Positions 41,748 to 52,276 of a DNA stretch of 64,000 nt are shown in pieces. Position 1 is the stretch's first letter; every line of letters begins with the position of its first letter. The stretch lies in assembly GCF_014352875.1 (NCBI RefSeq), contig NZ_CP060695.1, forward strand, positions 1,519,501-1,583,500. The letters are read 5' to 3'. The notes under the pieces were generated by a model. The model worked only from the letters and a program-made list of their open reading frames with translations. It made no database searches and was not told the DNA's origin. The position numbers and the translations under genes are program-made. Origin of the DNA: Polaribacter pectinis. Its GTDB lineage: Bacteria > Bacteroidota > Bacteroidia > Flavobacteriales > Flavobacteriaceae.

Positions 41748-44424
41748 CCTATCATACATACTTTTATTTTGCTGCTTCTTTTTAACGGAAATAGGTTTTT
41801 CGCAAGATATTAAACCTAATAATAAAACGGTTATACCTATTATTAAAAAAGATACTGTTAAACCTATTAGAAAAGAGTTAAAAAAGAATATAAAAAAGGA
41901 CTCTTTACTTTCTAAAAAGGTAGATACTATTGCAATAGATTCTATCAAACCAAAAGAAACTATAGAAGATATTATAACTCATAATGCAAAAGATTACACC
42001 ATACAGGATGCAAAAAATAAGAAAGTTACCTTATATAATGAAGCAAGCATAGTTTATACAGATATCGACTTAAAAGCTGGTATTGTAATTATCGATTATA
42101 ATAAAAACACACTTTTTGCAAAAGGAATTAAGGATAGTACAGGTTATGTACAAAGACCAGTTTTTAAACAAGGTGGTCAAGAATCTGAACAAGATTCAAT
42201 TATCTATAATTTTAAAAGTAAACGTGCTTTAATTTATGGCCTAAAAACCAAACAAGGCGAAATGTTTACTTATGGTGAAAAAACAAAACGAGTAAATGAC
42301 TCAACTATTTACATAAGAAAGATACGTTTTACAACTTCAGAAAAAGAAAACCCAGATTATTACATAGCTACAGATAAAGCAAAATTAGTTCCTGGTAAAA
42401 AGATAATTGTTGGTACAAGTAATTTAGTAATTGCAGATATTCCTACACCTGTATTTTTACCTTTTGCTTATTTTCCTATGACAGAAACTAGCACTTCTGG
42501 TTTTTTAATTCCAGCTTTCGATACCGGAAGTTCAGAAAGAGGAATAGGTTTTCAAAACGGAGGATATTATTTTGCCATTAATGATTATTTCGATTTAACG
42601 GTTTTAGGTGATGCATATTCTAACGGAAGTTGGGGATTTAGAACCTCTTCTAACTATAACAAAAGATACCGTTTTAATGGAGCTTTTTCATTTAATTTCG
42701 AAAACAATATAAATGGAATTCGTGGTTTTGATGATTATTCTAAAGCCAATAACTTTAATATTAGATGGAATCATAATCAAGATTCTAAAGCAAGTCCAAA
42801 TTCTAGATTTACAGCTTCTGTTAATTTAGGTAGTAGTAAGTTTTTTAGAGAATCTCAAAATCAATTTAACGTTTCTCAATCGCAAACCAACACATTTAAT
42901 TCATCTATAAATTATAGCAAAACTTTTGTTGGCACACCTTTTAACATGAGTGTTACAGCTACTCATCAACAAAACACAAATACAGAAAAAATTACCATGA
43001 CATTACCGTCTTTAACGGTTAATATGAATAGAGTATATCCATTTGCTGGTAAAGGTGGTGTTCAAAAAACACCAATTCAAAAAATGGGTTTTAATTACAC
43101 TATGCAAGGTCAATACTTAATTAATACAGATGATGATGAGTTTTTTACTAGCAAAATGTTTGAAACTGCAAGAGCTGGCATACAACACAAAACTGGTACA
43201 AACACAAACATTAAGGCATTTAAATATTTTACATTATCACCAAGCGTAAGTTATGAAGAAACTTGGCAATTTGATTACATTCAAAAAGAATATGATATTA
43301 CAGACAATGTAGTTGTTACTGATACTTTAAGAGGTTTTAAAAGTTATAGAGAATATAATGCTGGTTTAAGTTTATCTACTACATTATATGGTGAATTCGC
43401 ATTTAAAAAAGGGCGTCTAAAGAAAATTAGACACACATTTAGACCTTCTATTTCTTATTCTTATAGACCAGATTTTAAAGACAATTACCTTAAACAGGTA
43501 CAAAGTAGTGCAGATCCGTTAGATGTTGAAGAATACACTGTTTTTGACCAAGGAATATATGGAGCTCCTTCTTCTGGTTTAAGTAATTCTATAGGAATAA
43601 CTTTAAATAACGTTTTAGAAGCAAAAGTTGCATCTAAAGATCCTGATAGTGATGAAGAAGATGAAAAAATCACTATTTTAAACAACTTAAATTTTAGCAG
43701 TTCTTATAATATTGCAGCAGATAGTTTGCGGTGGTCTCCCGTTAGTTTTTCTGCCGGTACAAGGTTATTTAAAGATAAATTAGCTGTAAACTTAAGTGGT
43801 TCTATGGATCCTTATAAAGTTATTGAATCCTCTACTGGTTCGCCAATTCGAATTAATGAATTTAATGCAAATATCTTTAGGCTAACCAACGCTAGTTTAA
43901 CTGCAAACTATTCAATTTCTAGTGCAGACTTTGATAAAGACAATAAAAATAAACCAACTAATAATGCTAATAATCCTCCAGATATTATTGGAGCAGACAT
44001 TAATCCTACAGATAGATTCGGACAAAGAAGTAATATAAATTCTAATAAAGAAGATAAGAATAAAGAAACCAAACTATACAGAGCAGATATTCCATGGTCC
44101 GTAAGTTTAGGATATTCTGCAAGCTACAATAATAATGGAATTGATGGTGGAGAAGTTGGTGTACATAGTATTGTATTTAGTGGAAATGTAGAGTTATCAC
44201 CTAAATGGAAACTAGGATATTCTTCTGGTTATGATGTTAAAGGAGGTGCTTTTACTTTTTCAAGATTCAATTTTACAAGAGATTTAGACAGTTGGCAATT
44301 CAACTTTAATTGGGTTCCATTTGGTACAAATTCTTCTTATACCTTTTTTATTGGTGTAAAATCTTCTGTTTTAGCAGATTTAAAGTGGGATAAAAACAAA
44401 CCACCAGATAGAACTTTATTTTAA
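41737..44424 (+). CDS. lptD: LptD-like outer membrane LPS assembly protein
   Basis: An outer-membrane beta-barrel of 895 residues. A signal peptide (ILLFCCFFLTEIGFSQ) leads into a Lys-rich linker, an OstA/jellyroll region (about residues 90-240; VTLYNEASIVYTDIDLKAG, KSKRALIYGLKTKQGE) and a long barrel. The LptD hallmark IPTPVFLPFAYFPMTE followed by SGFLIPAF marks the barrel entry. LptD, with LptE, inserts lipopolysaccharide into the outer leaflet, matching the lipid A genes at the right end of the window. No ATG fits the signal peptide: the start is TTG at 41737-41739, with the frame open but ATG-free upstream. A DUF3592-like gene follows four bases after the stop, so the three plus-strand genes form a unit. 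Confidence 0.85.
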   Translation: MQTNLSYILLFCCFFLTEIGFSQDIKPNNKTVIPIIKKDTVKPIRKELKKNIKKDSLLSKKVDTIAIDSIKPKETIEDIITHNAKDYTIQDAKNKKVTLYNEASIVYTDIDLKAGIVIIDYNKNTLFAKGIKDSTGYVQRPVFKQGGQESEQDSIIYNFKSKRALIYGLKTKQGEMFTYGEKTKRVNDSTIYIRKIRFTTSEKENPDYYIATDKAKLVPGKKIIVGTSNLVIADIPTPVFLPFAYFPMTETSTSGFLIPAFDTGSSERGIGFQNGGYYFAINDYFDLTVLGDAYSNGSWGFRTSSNYNKRYRFNGAFSFNFENNINGIRGFDDYSKANNFNIRWNHNQDSKASPNSRFTASVNLGSSKFFRESQNQFNVSQSQTNTFNSSINYSKTFVGTPFNMSVTATHQQNTNTEKITMTLPSLTVNMNRVYPFAGKGGVQKTPIQKMGFNYTMQGQYLINTDDDEFFTSKMFETARAGIQHKTGTNTNIKAFKYFTLSPSVSYEETWQFDYIQKEYDITDNVVVTDTLRGFKSYREYNAGLSLSTTLYGEFAFKKGRLKKIRHTFRPSISYSYRPDFKDNYLKQVQSSADPLDVEEYTVFDQGIYGAPSSGLSNSIGITLNNVLEAKVASKDPDSDEEDEKITILNNLNFSSSYNIAADSLRWSPVSFSAGTRLFKDKLAVNLSGSMDPYKVIESSTGSPIRINEFNANIFRLTNASLTANYSISSADFDKDNKNKPTNNANNPPDIIGADINPTDRFGQRSNINSNKEDKNKETKLYRADIPWSVSLGYSASYNNNGIDGGEVGVHSIVFSGNVELSPKWKLGYSSGYDVKGGAFTFSRFNFTRDLDSWQFNFNWVPFGTNSSYTFFIGVKSSVLADLKWDKNKPPDRTLF

Positions 44425-44427
44425 TTA

Positions 44428-44892
44428 ATGAGTATTCTATTTTTTATTATTGGAACCTTTGCTGGTTTTTACTCAATTTACAAAGCAGTTACATCACTTG
44501 ATAAAATTTACGCTATCAATAAAAATGGGATAAAAGCGAAAGCTTCTGTTATTGAAATTAGAAAAAAAAAGCAAACTGATAGTGATGGTGACACTTCTTA
44601 TCTATATTATTATACTGTAAAGTTTAGAGATAATAGAGGAAAAGAAGTAAGAGAAGAAATTGATTTTCCTGTTAATAATAAATCATTAAGAACACCACCT
44701 TTTGATGTTGACATTATTTATCGTAGAAAAGAAAATCAAGAATTCGATATAATTTTAGAAACTAATAATGGTAGAAATACTGGTTTTTATATTAGCCTTA
44801 TTACTGGTATTGCAGTTTTATCTTATGTAATTTACACGTATGATGGACAAATTGATATAATTTTAGAATTTATAAATAACTTATTCAAATGA
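44428..44892 (+). CDS. DUF3592-like membrane protein
   Basis: A 154-residue protein with one hydrophobic segment at each end (ILFFIIGTFAGFYSIY; FYISLITGIAVLSYVIY). Between them lies a soluble beta-rich domain with the pattern of DUF3592 proteins (IKAKASVIEIRKKK, TVKFRDNRGKEVREEI, FDVDIIYRRKENQEFDI). The function of this family is unknown. It is wedged between the LptD-like gene (3-base gap) and ridA (4-base overlap), so it is co-expressed with both. No catalytic feature is visible. Confidence 0.7.
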   Translation: MSILFFIIGTFAGFYSIYKAVTSLDKIYAINKNGIKAKASVIEIRKKKQTDSDGDTSYLYYYTVKFRDNRGKEVREEIDFPVNNKSLRTPPFDVDIIYRRKENQEFDIILETNNGRNTGFYISLITGIAVLSYVIYTYDGQIDIILEFINNLFK

Positions 44893-45269
44893 AAAAAATA
44901 ATAACAACAACAAAAGCACCTGCTCCTATTGGACCTTACAACCAAGCTGTTTTAACAGGAAATACATTATACACCTCTGGACAAATAGCCATAAACCCAG
45001 CAAATGGAGAATTGGTTTTAGATTCTATTACAATAGAAACAAAACAAGTAATGGAAAACTTAAAAGAAGTTTTAGCTGCCGCAGAAATGACATTTGAAAA
45101 CGTCATTAAAACTTCCATTTTTATTTCTGATATGAATAATTTTGCTGAAATAAATTCCGTTTATGGAGAATATTTTGATAATGAAACGGCACCTGCAAGA
45201 GAAACTATAGAAGTTGCAAACTTACCAAAATTTGTAAATGTAGAAATTAGTGCGATTGCAGTTAAGTAG
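44889..45269 (+). CDS. ridA: RidA family enamine/imine deaminase
   Basis: Hydrolyses reactive 2-aminoacrylate and related enamines released by PLP enzymes. 126 residues, standard. Signature blocks are APAPIGPYNQAV, LYTSGQIAINP, and the C-terminal APARETIEVANLP, containing the substrate-binding Arg, followed by VNVEISAIAV with the conserved Glu. The start overlaps the preceding gene by four bases (ATGA type). The stop codon TAG is followed directly by the 8-bp tandem repeat array, then by a terminator shared with gap. Confidence 0.95.
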   Translation: MKKIITTTKAPAPIGPYNQAVLTGNTLYTSGQIAINPANGELVLDSITIETKQVMENLKEVLAAAEMTFENVIKTSIFISDMNNFAEINSVYGEYFDNETAPARETIEVANLPKFVNVEISAIAVK

Positions 45270-45270
45270 A

Positions 45271-45342
45271 CTTTTAGACTTTTAGACTTTTAGACTTTTA
45301 GACTTTTAGACTTTTAGACTTTTAGACTTTTAGACTTTTAGA
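45271..45342. repeat. Nine exact tandem copies of CTTTTAGA
   Basis: Nine perfect 8-bp units, 72 bases, begin one base after the ridA stop codon and end just before the terminator hairpin. The perfect identity points to recent slippage; copy number is probably variable between strains. Because it lies between stop codon and terminator, variation would change only the 3' untranslated region. Confidence 0.95.
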
Positions 45343-45351
45343 CAAAACTAA

Positions 45352-45387
45352 AAAAAACCTGATAGAAATAAATCTATCAGGTTTTTT
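45352..45387. terminator. Bidirectional terminator between ridA and gap
   Basis: The 15-base arms AAAAAACCTGATAGA (45352-45366) and TCTATCAGGTTTTTT (45373-45387) pair perfectly around AATAAA. It stops both convergent transcripts. Confidence 0.88.
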
Positions 45388-45409
45388 AATTTTAAATAAT
45401 TTTATTCTA

Positions 45410-46426
<1,017 letters not shown>

Positions 46427-46439
46427 TTACTTATTAATA

Positions 46440-47423
46440 TTATGTGGTCATGATATCTGAAACTCTTAAAAGTTCCTGATTAATTGAATGACCTCCTTTT
46501 ATTGCTTCTGCAATACTTGTACTTATTACTTCGTTGTTTTTTAAACCAACCATTAAATTTGTTTGTCCGTCTAATAATAATTCTACAGACTTTACACCTA
46601 ATCTACTTGCTAAAACTCTATCGAAACAAGATGGAGAACCTCCTCTTTGCATGTGCCCTAATACAGAAACTCTTACGTCATATTCTGGTAAGTTTTCTTC
46701 TACATACTGTGCTAATTCGTAAACGTTTTTACCCGATTTATCTCCTTCTGCAACAACAACAATACTAGAAGATTTTCCTGTTCTTCTACTCTTTTTAAGA
46801 GATTCTAGCATTCTTTCTAAACCTAAGTCTTCTTCAGGAATTAAAATTTCTTCTGCTCCTGCTCCAACACCTGCGTTTAATGCAATAAAACCAGCATCTC
46901 TACCCATTACTTCAACAAAAAATAATCTGTTGTGAGAAGATGCAGTATCTCTAATTTTGTCGATTGCTTCAACAGCTGTGTTAAGTGCTGTGTCATAACC
47001 TAAAGTATGTGTTGTTCCAAAAATATCGTTATCGATTGTTCCAGGAATTCCAATAACTGGGAATTTATATTCTTCGTTAAAGATTACTGCTCCTGTAAAA
47101 GAACCATCTCCACCAATTACAACCATAGCTTCGATATCATTTTCTTTCAAATGCTCGTAAGCTTTTGCTCTACCTTCTTTGGTTCTGAACTCTTTAGATC
47201 TTGCAGATTTTAATATAGTACCACCTTTGTTAATAATATTATTAACGCTTCTAGCAGTTAACTCTATAAAATCTCCTTCTATAAGGCCTTCATAGCCTCT
47301 GTATATCCCTACACAACTAACTCTATAATAAGCACATGCTCTAACAACAGATCTAATTGCTGCATTCATTCCTGGAGCATCTCCTCCAGAAGTCATGACT
47401 GCTATTTTTTTGATTTTTTTCAT
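46440..47423 (-). CDS. pfkA: ATP-dependent 6-phosphofructokinase
   Basis: Phosphorylates fructose 6-phosphate, the committed step of glycolysis. 327 residues. Signature blocks are AVMTSGGDAPGMNAAIR, the ATP site GGDGSFTGA (Gly after GGD, as in ATP rather than PPi enzymes), the catalytic block GTIDNDIFGTTHTLGYDTA, EVMGRDAGFIAL and LGHMQRGGSPS. It is first in the pfkA-gap pair. The 229 bases upstream, to the end of tamB, are AT-rich; TAATTTTA near the start is only a one-mismatch -7 candidate. Confidence 0.96.
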   Translation of the reverse strand: MKKIKKIAVMTSGGDAPGMNAAIRSVVRACAYYRVSCVGIYRGYEGLIEGDFIELTARSVNNIINKGGTILKSARSKEFRTKEGRAKAYEHLKENDIEAMVVIGGDGSFTGAVIFNEEYKFPVIGIPGTIDNDIFGTTHTLGYDTALNTAVEAIDKIRDTASSHNRLFFVEVMGRDAGFIALNAGVGAGAEEILIPEEDLGLERMLESLKKSRRTGKSSSIVVVAEGDKSGKNVYELAQYVEENLPEYDVRVSVLGHMQRGGSPSCFDRVLASRLGVKSVELLLDGQTNLMVGLKNNEVISTSIAEAIKGGHSINQELLRVSDIMTT

Positions 47424-47652
47424 ATAATATTATGTAAAATTACTGCTTTTTAAGCATTTAAAATAAAAAAACTACGAAATCGTTTTAGCCTTTTTTCCCT
47501 TTATTTAAAAGGATTTTTAATTTAGAAACACCAAATATTTCATTAATTTTATTTTGATGAATCATCAATATTTATAAGATATTAAAATTGAGTTTTTAGT
47601 TTTATAATTGAGTGGAATTTAGGAATTTCAATAATAAATTAACGTTTAGTTC

Positions 47653-50600
47653 TTAATTTCCTTCAAAATTTTTAAACTCTTTTTCTTTAACTTTAAGTGT
47701 ATCTTTTTTTACTGATGGTGTAACGTTCTTAATGGTTCTTTTTTTCAACCCCATTTTTTTAAGTAAATCTGATAAAGTATTAAAGTTTACTTGGTAAGTA
47801 AGACCTACGCCTTGTGTATATCCTTCTTCTTCTGTAGAATATTGAATTTCATTTTGTCTGTTAAAAATTACTCCTCTAAAGTTTCCTTCTTTATTTAATA
47901 AGACTTCTACTTTAACCTCCCCTACAACACTAGATTGTGTTTGGCTTCCAACAGGGACTCCAACTTTTCCGTTTATAATAACTCTGTTACTAACTTGTGT
48001 ACTTACAGATAAATCTACTTGATTATCTATATTTAATCTATCTAAATCATTATCTACTTGCCCTTGCTGATAATCTAAACCTAACTGAAATTTACTATCT
48101 GGATTATTTAATAAACTAGAAAAAGCGGCAGTTATTGCACTTGAAGCTGTACCTGCTAACGTATTGTTTACATCAAAATTTACTTTGTCTGGGTTAGCAA
48201 AATTTCCGAATGCTAAAAGCGATATAAACTGTGTTGTTTTTTCGTTTACGTTATTATCATTTAAAATAAATTCTAACTCATTTGCAATTGATGGATCTAC
48301 ATTAGATAGTTGAATATCTAACTCTTGTTTAGAACTAAATAAACCTCCTGTTATTCTTGTTACTAAATCTACTTCAATTTTTCTATTTGAATTAAAATTC
48401 TCTAACAATACACCAGGGTTTGCCTTTGCTTTATATACAGCAGTAACGTCTAAATTAGCCTCGTAAGGATTACCATTCCAAGAAACTGTTCCTCCTTTTT
48501 GAATTACAAAAGGCTTATTTACAATACCACCATATTTAAAGTCATAGACTCCTTTTTGTATGGTATAATCTCCATACATATTAAACTTACCACGTGTATC
48601 TATTTCTATTCGTAAATTTCCATCTCCATTACCTGTTAACTGGCTTCCATAAACCTCATCTATAACTACTTGTGCTCTTGCGTCTTTGGTTACATCTAAC
48701 TCTATATTTAAAGACAAGCCTTTTAAAGCTTCTTGTGCAATTTCATTCTGTCTGTCTTTAACACCAATTTCATCTGTTTTAAAATGAATTAATCTAAAAC
48801 TATCTACAGTCTCTACATCTTTTAATGGAACAACAAAAAGAGTTCCTGGCATTGTTTTAGCGTTTACATCTATCGTTAATTGGTCTGTTAAGCCTGTAAT
48901 ACTAGCAGTACCGTCTATAAATGCGGAACCATAATACAAAGCTTCTTCTGTATTTTCGGTATCTAAAACTAGTAAGTTTTTACTTTCTATTTCTATATTT
49001 AAAAACCACTGTTTAAAGTTAAGATGCGTTATATCTCCAATTAATCTTCCTTTTGTTTTATGCTTTTTATCTAATAAAGAAAAGTTTTCAAAAATAAAAG
49101 ATTGTTGCTGTAGAGTTATTACAGATTCCCCTTCAAAATCATAATCTACATTTAAATAAGGGAATTTTAAACCTGCGTTTTTTAGCACTAGAGTTCCATC
49201 CATTTCCGGATTTCCTAAAAACCCTCTTAACGCAAAATCTCCGGAAGCTGTTCCTCTAATAGAGGATAAAACATCTTGACCTAAAGGACTAAAAGCATCT
49301 AAACCAAACTCTTCTAAAAATACTTCTAAATCTATTAATGGTCTTTCTGTAGAAAAATCTAAAGAACCTGTAGCGGCTATACTTTTTACGTTTTCATTAT
49401 TTATAGCTAAATCTACCAAATATTTTTCATAAGAATTATCTCCTTTTACATTTATAGATAAATCTCCTTGAGTAAAATTATTTACTTGAAAATCTTTTAT
49501 TGACAATAATGCTTCTGGACTATATACTCCTTCTTTTTGAACAAAATCTAGATTTCCAGAAAGAGTACCTTTTAAGGCTAGACTGTCTATTTTAGGTAAA
49601 AAACTTTCTAATTTAACTTTAGTAAAATCTGCTAATAAAACCTTTTCTTCATCTCCTTTAAGACTTCCTGTAAATTCAATTTTTTGTTCATTAGACACTA
49701 ATTTAAATTGACTAAAATTAAACTCATTAGACTTTAAATCGAAAGTAATTTTATCTGTATTTAATTCATCTGGGTTTATATCCCAAACATTGTCTTTAAA
49801 CTTAAATGATGATTTTTCGAAACCTAGTACAGACTTCCCTTCCTTATTAAAAGTGTAGAAAAAATCTAAATTGAAATCCTCATTTTTCTTATTTCCTCCT
49901 TTAAAAACAGATTTAAAATATAGAGTATCATTTTGAGTTCTATTTAAAAGATTCAATTTAGAAACATTATAATATTTTGTGTTTATTTCATCTGCTGTTA
50001 AGTGAGAATTATAGAGCGGATTTTGATTATCTGTTCTTAATAAAACTTCTTTAGCTTCTGTACCAAAAGCATCTATTTTAGGTGATGAAAAAGTAAGTTT
50101 AAAAAGGTTTTTATCAGAATTAATTTTTCCTTTTATTTTGGTGTTATTATCTATTGAAATATCAGGAAAAAAGACTGTTACAATTTGATTATATATAGTA
50201 AAATTAAAATCTAAAAATTGATTTGGAGCAACCTGATATGGTGTATAGTTTGTATAAATACTACCCAAAGCATTTTGCGCTACATATGGCAACTCTGAAA
50301 AAGAAAACTTACCAGAAATATAACCATTTGCAATGTCTTCTGAAGAAACTTCTATCGTTTTAATACTGTCTTTTAAAGAGGAGGAAACATTAAATTCTTT
50401 AAAAACATATTCTTCTTTATGATTTGTGTACAGAATATTTTTAAAGGTTGCCATACCTGTAATATCATCAAAAGTATTTCCTTCTACATCTAACGCAATA
50501 TTTCCTTTTAAAATTGCAGTACTATCTCTTGTAAAAAGATTTGTTTCTTTTAGGTTTAAGTAATCTATATCTGACTTAAAATCGAACTTATGAACTGCTG

Positions 50601-52068
50601 ATGACAAGTCTGCCAAACCATTAAATTTCATTTTAAAATTTACGTCATCTATTTCTAAATCTCCATCGAATTTATTATTTTGATACTGTCCGTTTGCAGA
50701 AATATTCTTGTAAGGATAATTGTTAAAGTTCAATTCAGAAACATTACCAATAAAAGAAGTATTAATGTTCTCTAGTTTAAAACCTGTTCCATTTACATCT
50801 CCTTTTAAAGAAACAATACCAAATAAAGGGTCATTAAAAAAGGCGCCAATATTAAAGTTATTTAAATTAATTTCTCCGCTATAACTTGCATAATCGATAT
50901 TACTAATATTAGAAATTTGAAGATCTGAAACAATATCTCCAATTTCTGATTTTAAATCTACAGTAGCACTCATTTGCTCTGGAGTTACACTAACTTTTCC
51001 TACAATTTTAAATTTCCCAAATTTATCAAACTCTGTTGGTAACGTTTTTCCTAACACATTTGGCAAAACACTTTTCAAGCCTTTATAAGTTGCCGTTAAA
51101 TTCTTTAAATCTCCATCAAAAACAAAACCTTTTTCTGGATTTACTGCATTTAAAAAAGATAAATCTCCTATAATTTTTATCCCATTTCTAGATGATAAAT
51201 TAAAGTTTTTTAAATCGAAATTATTTAGAGGTCCATTTAATTTACCAGAAAATGTTACAACATCATTACCACTTAATTCATTGTAATATTTTTTTAAATC
51301 TTTAATAGCTAATTTACTTTTATCAAAAATTGCTTTTATGGTTACTTTATTATTAAAATCTGTTAAATCTTCTCGTTTATAAGTAAAATCAATATTGGCA
51401 TTTACATCAGATTTTTCTGTCTGTAATCTGGTGTTTTTAAAATGCATTGCTGTTTTTGTATATGTAAAATCTGTAGTTAAATTGGTAACTTCTAACCCTT
51501 TGTTGTCTACAAAATATAAGCCTCTAATATTTGAAGAAAAATCTGAACCAATTATAGATAAATCCTGTAAATTTCCTCCCGTATTTCTTGCAGAAAAGTT
51601 TAAAGAATCTTTACTGTTTGCATTAATTATTTTAACGTATAAATTACTAACATAAACATTAGAAGATTTTAGAACAAAAGGCGGGGCTAGTGAATCTTTA
51701 GGTGTACCATCATTAAAACTATCAATAAAAACACCCATATTATCATCCGTTTCTCCTTTATAGGTCTTCATATAATAATATGCATCTTCTAATTTAACAC
51801 TGCTTAACAGTATCTCTCCATCCAACGCTTTTTTTGCATCTAGTAAAGAAGTGCTTAATTTTTTCACAAAAATTAAAGTGTCTTTATGGTGATCTCTAAT
51901 CTCTATGCCTTTTAAATCTGCACTTCCTAAAAAAGATAAATCAACTTTTTCTATTTTAATATCTACATTAAAATCTTCGTTAATTTTATTAGTTGCGTAA
52001 TTACCAAGTTTGGTTTGCACAACAGGTAAAGAAAGTAAAACACTAATCAACAACAAAAAGAGCACCAA
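47653..52068 (-). CDS. tamB: TamB-like translocation and assembly module protein
   Basis: A very large (1471 residues or slightly more) inner-membrane-anchored periplasmic protein of the AsmA/TamB bridge family, which carries lipids between the membranes or assists barrel assembly with TamA. A hydrophobic anchor at the N-terminus is followed by repeated beta-rich segments, and the C-terminal 400 residues match the TamB domain (DTRGKFNMYGDYTIQKGVYDF, VSWNGNPYEANLDVTAVYK, and LLAFGNFANP near the end). No ATG starts the frame. The first usual start is TTG at 52066-52068, but the open frame extends upstream to 52131 and encodes IIKKVGKKILKWIGY before it, the basic flank expected of the anchor. 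A non-canonical start (ATC, ATA or CTG) is therefore possible. Confidence 0.88.
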   Translation of the reverse strand: MVLFLLLISVLLSLPVVQTKLGNYATNKINEDFNVDIKIEKVDLSFLGSADLKGIEIRDHHKDTLIFVKKLSTSLLDAKKALDGEILLSSVKLEDAYYYMKTYKGETDDNMGVFIDSFNDGTPKDSLAPPFVLKSSNVYVSNLYVKIINANSKDSLNFSARNTGGNLQDLSIIGSDFSSNIRGLYFVDNKGLEVTNLTTDFTYTKTAMHFKNTRLQTEKSDVNANIDFTYKREDLTDFNNKVTIKAIFDKSKLAIKDLKKYYNELSGNDVVTFSGKLNGPLNNFDLKNFNLSSRNGIKIIGDLSFLNAVNPEKGFVFDGDLKNLTATYKGLKSVLPNVLGKTLPTEFDKFGKFKIVGKVSVTPEQMSATVDLKSEIGDIVSDLQISNISNIDYASYSGEINLNNFNIGAFFNDPLFGIVSLKGDVNGTGFKLENINTSFIGNVSELNFNNYPYKNISANGQYQNNKFDGDLEIDDVNFKMKFNGLADLSSAVHKFDFKSDIDYLNLKETNLFTRDSTAILKGNIALDVEGNTFDDITGMATFKNILYTNHKEEYVFKEFNVSSSLKDSIKTIEVSSEDIANGYISGKFSFSELPYVAQNALGSIYTNYTPYQVAPNQFLDFNFTIYNQIVTVFFPDISIDNNTKIKGKINSDKNLFKLTFSSPKIDAFGTEAKEVLLRTDNQNPLYNSHLTADEINTKYYNVSKLNLLNRTQNDTLYFKSVFKGGNKKNEDFNLDFFYTFNKEGKSVLGFEKSSFKFKDNVWDINPDELNTDKITFDLKSNEFNFSQFKLVSNEQKIEFTGSLKGDEEKVLLADFTKVKLESFLPKIDSLALKGTLSGNLDFVQKEGVYSPEALLSIKDFQVNNFTQGDLSINVKGDNSYEKYLVDLAINNENVKSIAATGSLDFSTERPLIDLEVFLEEFGLDAFSPLGQDVLSSIRGTASGDFALRGFLGNPEMDGTLVLKNAGLKFPYLNVDYDFEGESVITLQQQSFIFENFSLLDKKHKTKGRLIGDITHLNFKQWFLNIEIESKNLLVLDTENTEEALYYGSAFIDGTASITGLTDQLTIDVNAKTMPGTLFVVPLKDVETVDSFRLIHFKTDEIGVKDRQNEIAQEALKGLSLNIELDVTKDARAQVVIDEVYGSQLTGNGDGNLRIEIDTRGKFNMYGDYTIQKGVYDFKYGGIVNKPFVIQKGGTVSWNGNPYEANLDVTAVYKAKANPGVLLENFNSNRKIEVDLVTRITGGLFSSKQELDIQLSNVDPSIANELEFILNDNNVNEKTTQFISLLAFGNFANPDKVNFDVNNTLAGTASSAITAAFSSLLNNPDSKFQLGLDYQQGQVDNDLDRLNIDNQVDLSVSTQVSNRVIINGKVGVPVGSQTQSSVVGEVKVEVLLNKEGNFRGVIFNRQNEIQYSTEEEGYTQGVGLTYQVNFNTLSDLLKKMGLKKRTIKNVTPSVKKDTLKVKEKEFKNFEGN

Positions 52069-52154
52069 GTACCCTATCCATTTCAGTATTTTTTTTCCAA
52101 CTTTTTTGATGATGTGTGTTTTTAAAAGAAGTTAAATATTTATCGATTTACAAT

Positions 52155-52162
52155 CAAAAATA
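52155..52162 (-). promoter_or_regulatory. tamB -7 element (TATTTTTG)
   Basis: The complement of CAAAAATA gives TATTTTTG on the minus strand. A TTTG lies 24 bases further upstream (complement of 52187-52190), slightly beyond the usual spacing. Transcription from here would begin near 52148, leaving a short leader and no ATG before the tamB reading frame. Confidence 0.45.
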
Positions 52163-52248
52163 TTGCCACTTATTACAAAGAACGTGCAAATTTAACAAAG
52201 AATTAAATTTCTATTCTTAAAAAAGCAACATCAACTTAAAAATATACT

Positions 52249-52256
52249 TAATTTTG
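52249..52256 (+). promoter_or_regulatory. tsaD -7 element (TAATTTTG)
   Basis: An exact TAnnTTTG match ends 20 bases before the tsaD ATG. No TTG at the expected -33 distance was found, so it may be weak or need help. Confidence 0.5.
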
Positions 52257-52276
52257 CTTTTAACAATATTTTTTTG

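Noticed and set aside
45271..45342. Regular short repeats resembling a CRISPR array
   Set aside because: Units are 8 bp, directly adjacent and without spacers; there are no cas genes. It is a simple tandem repeat.
47424..47652. A small RNA or riboswitch upstream of pfkA
   Set aside because: The 229 AT-rich bases show no strong hairpin, no terminator and no known riboswitch core; only a weak -7 candidate is present.
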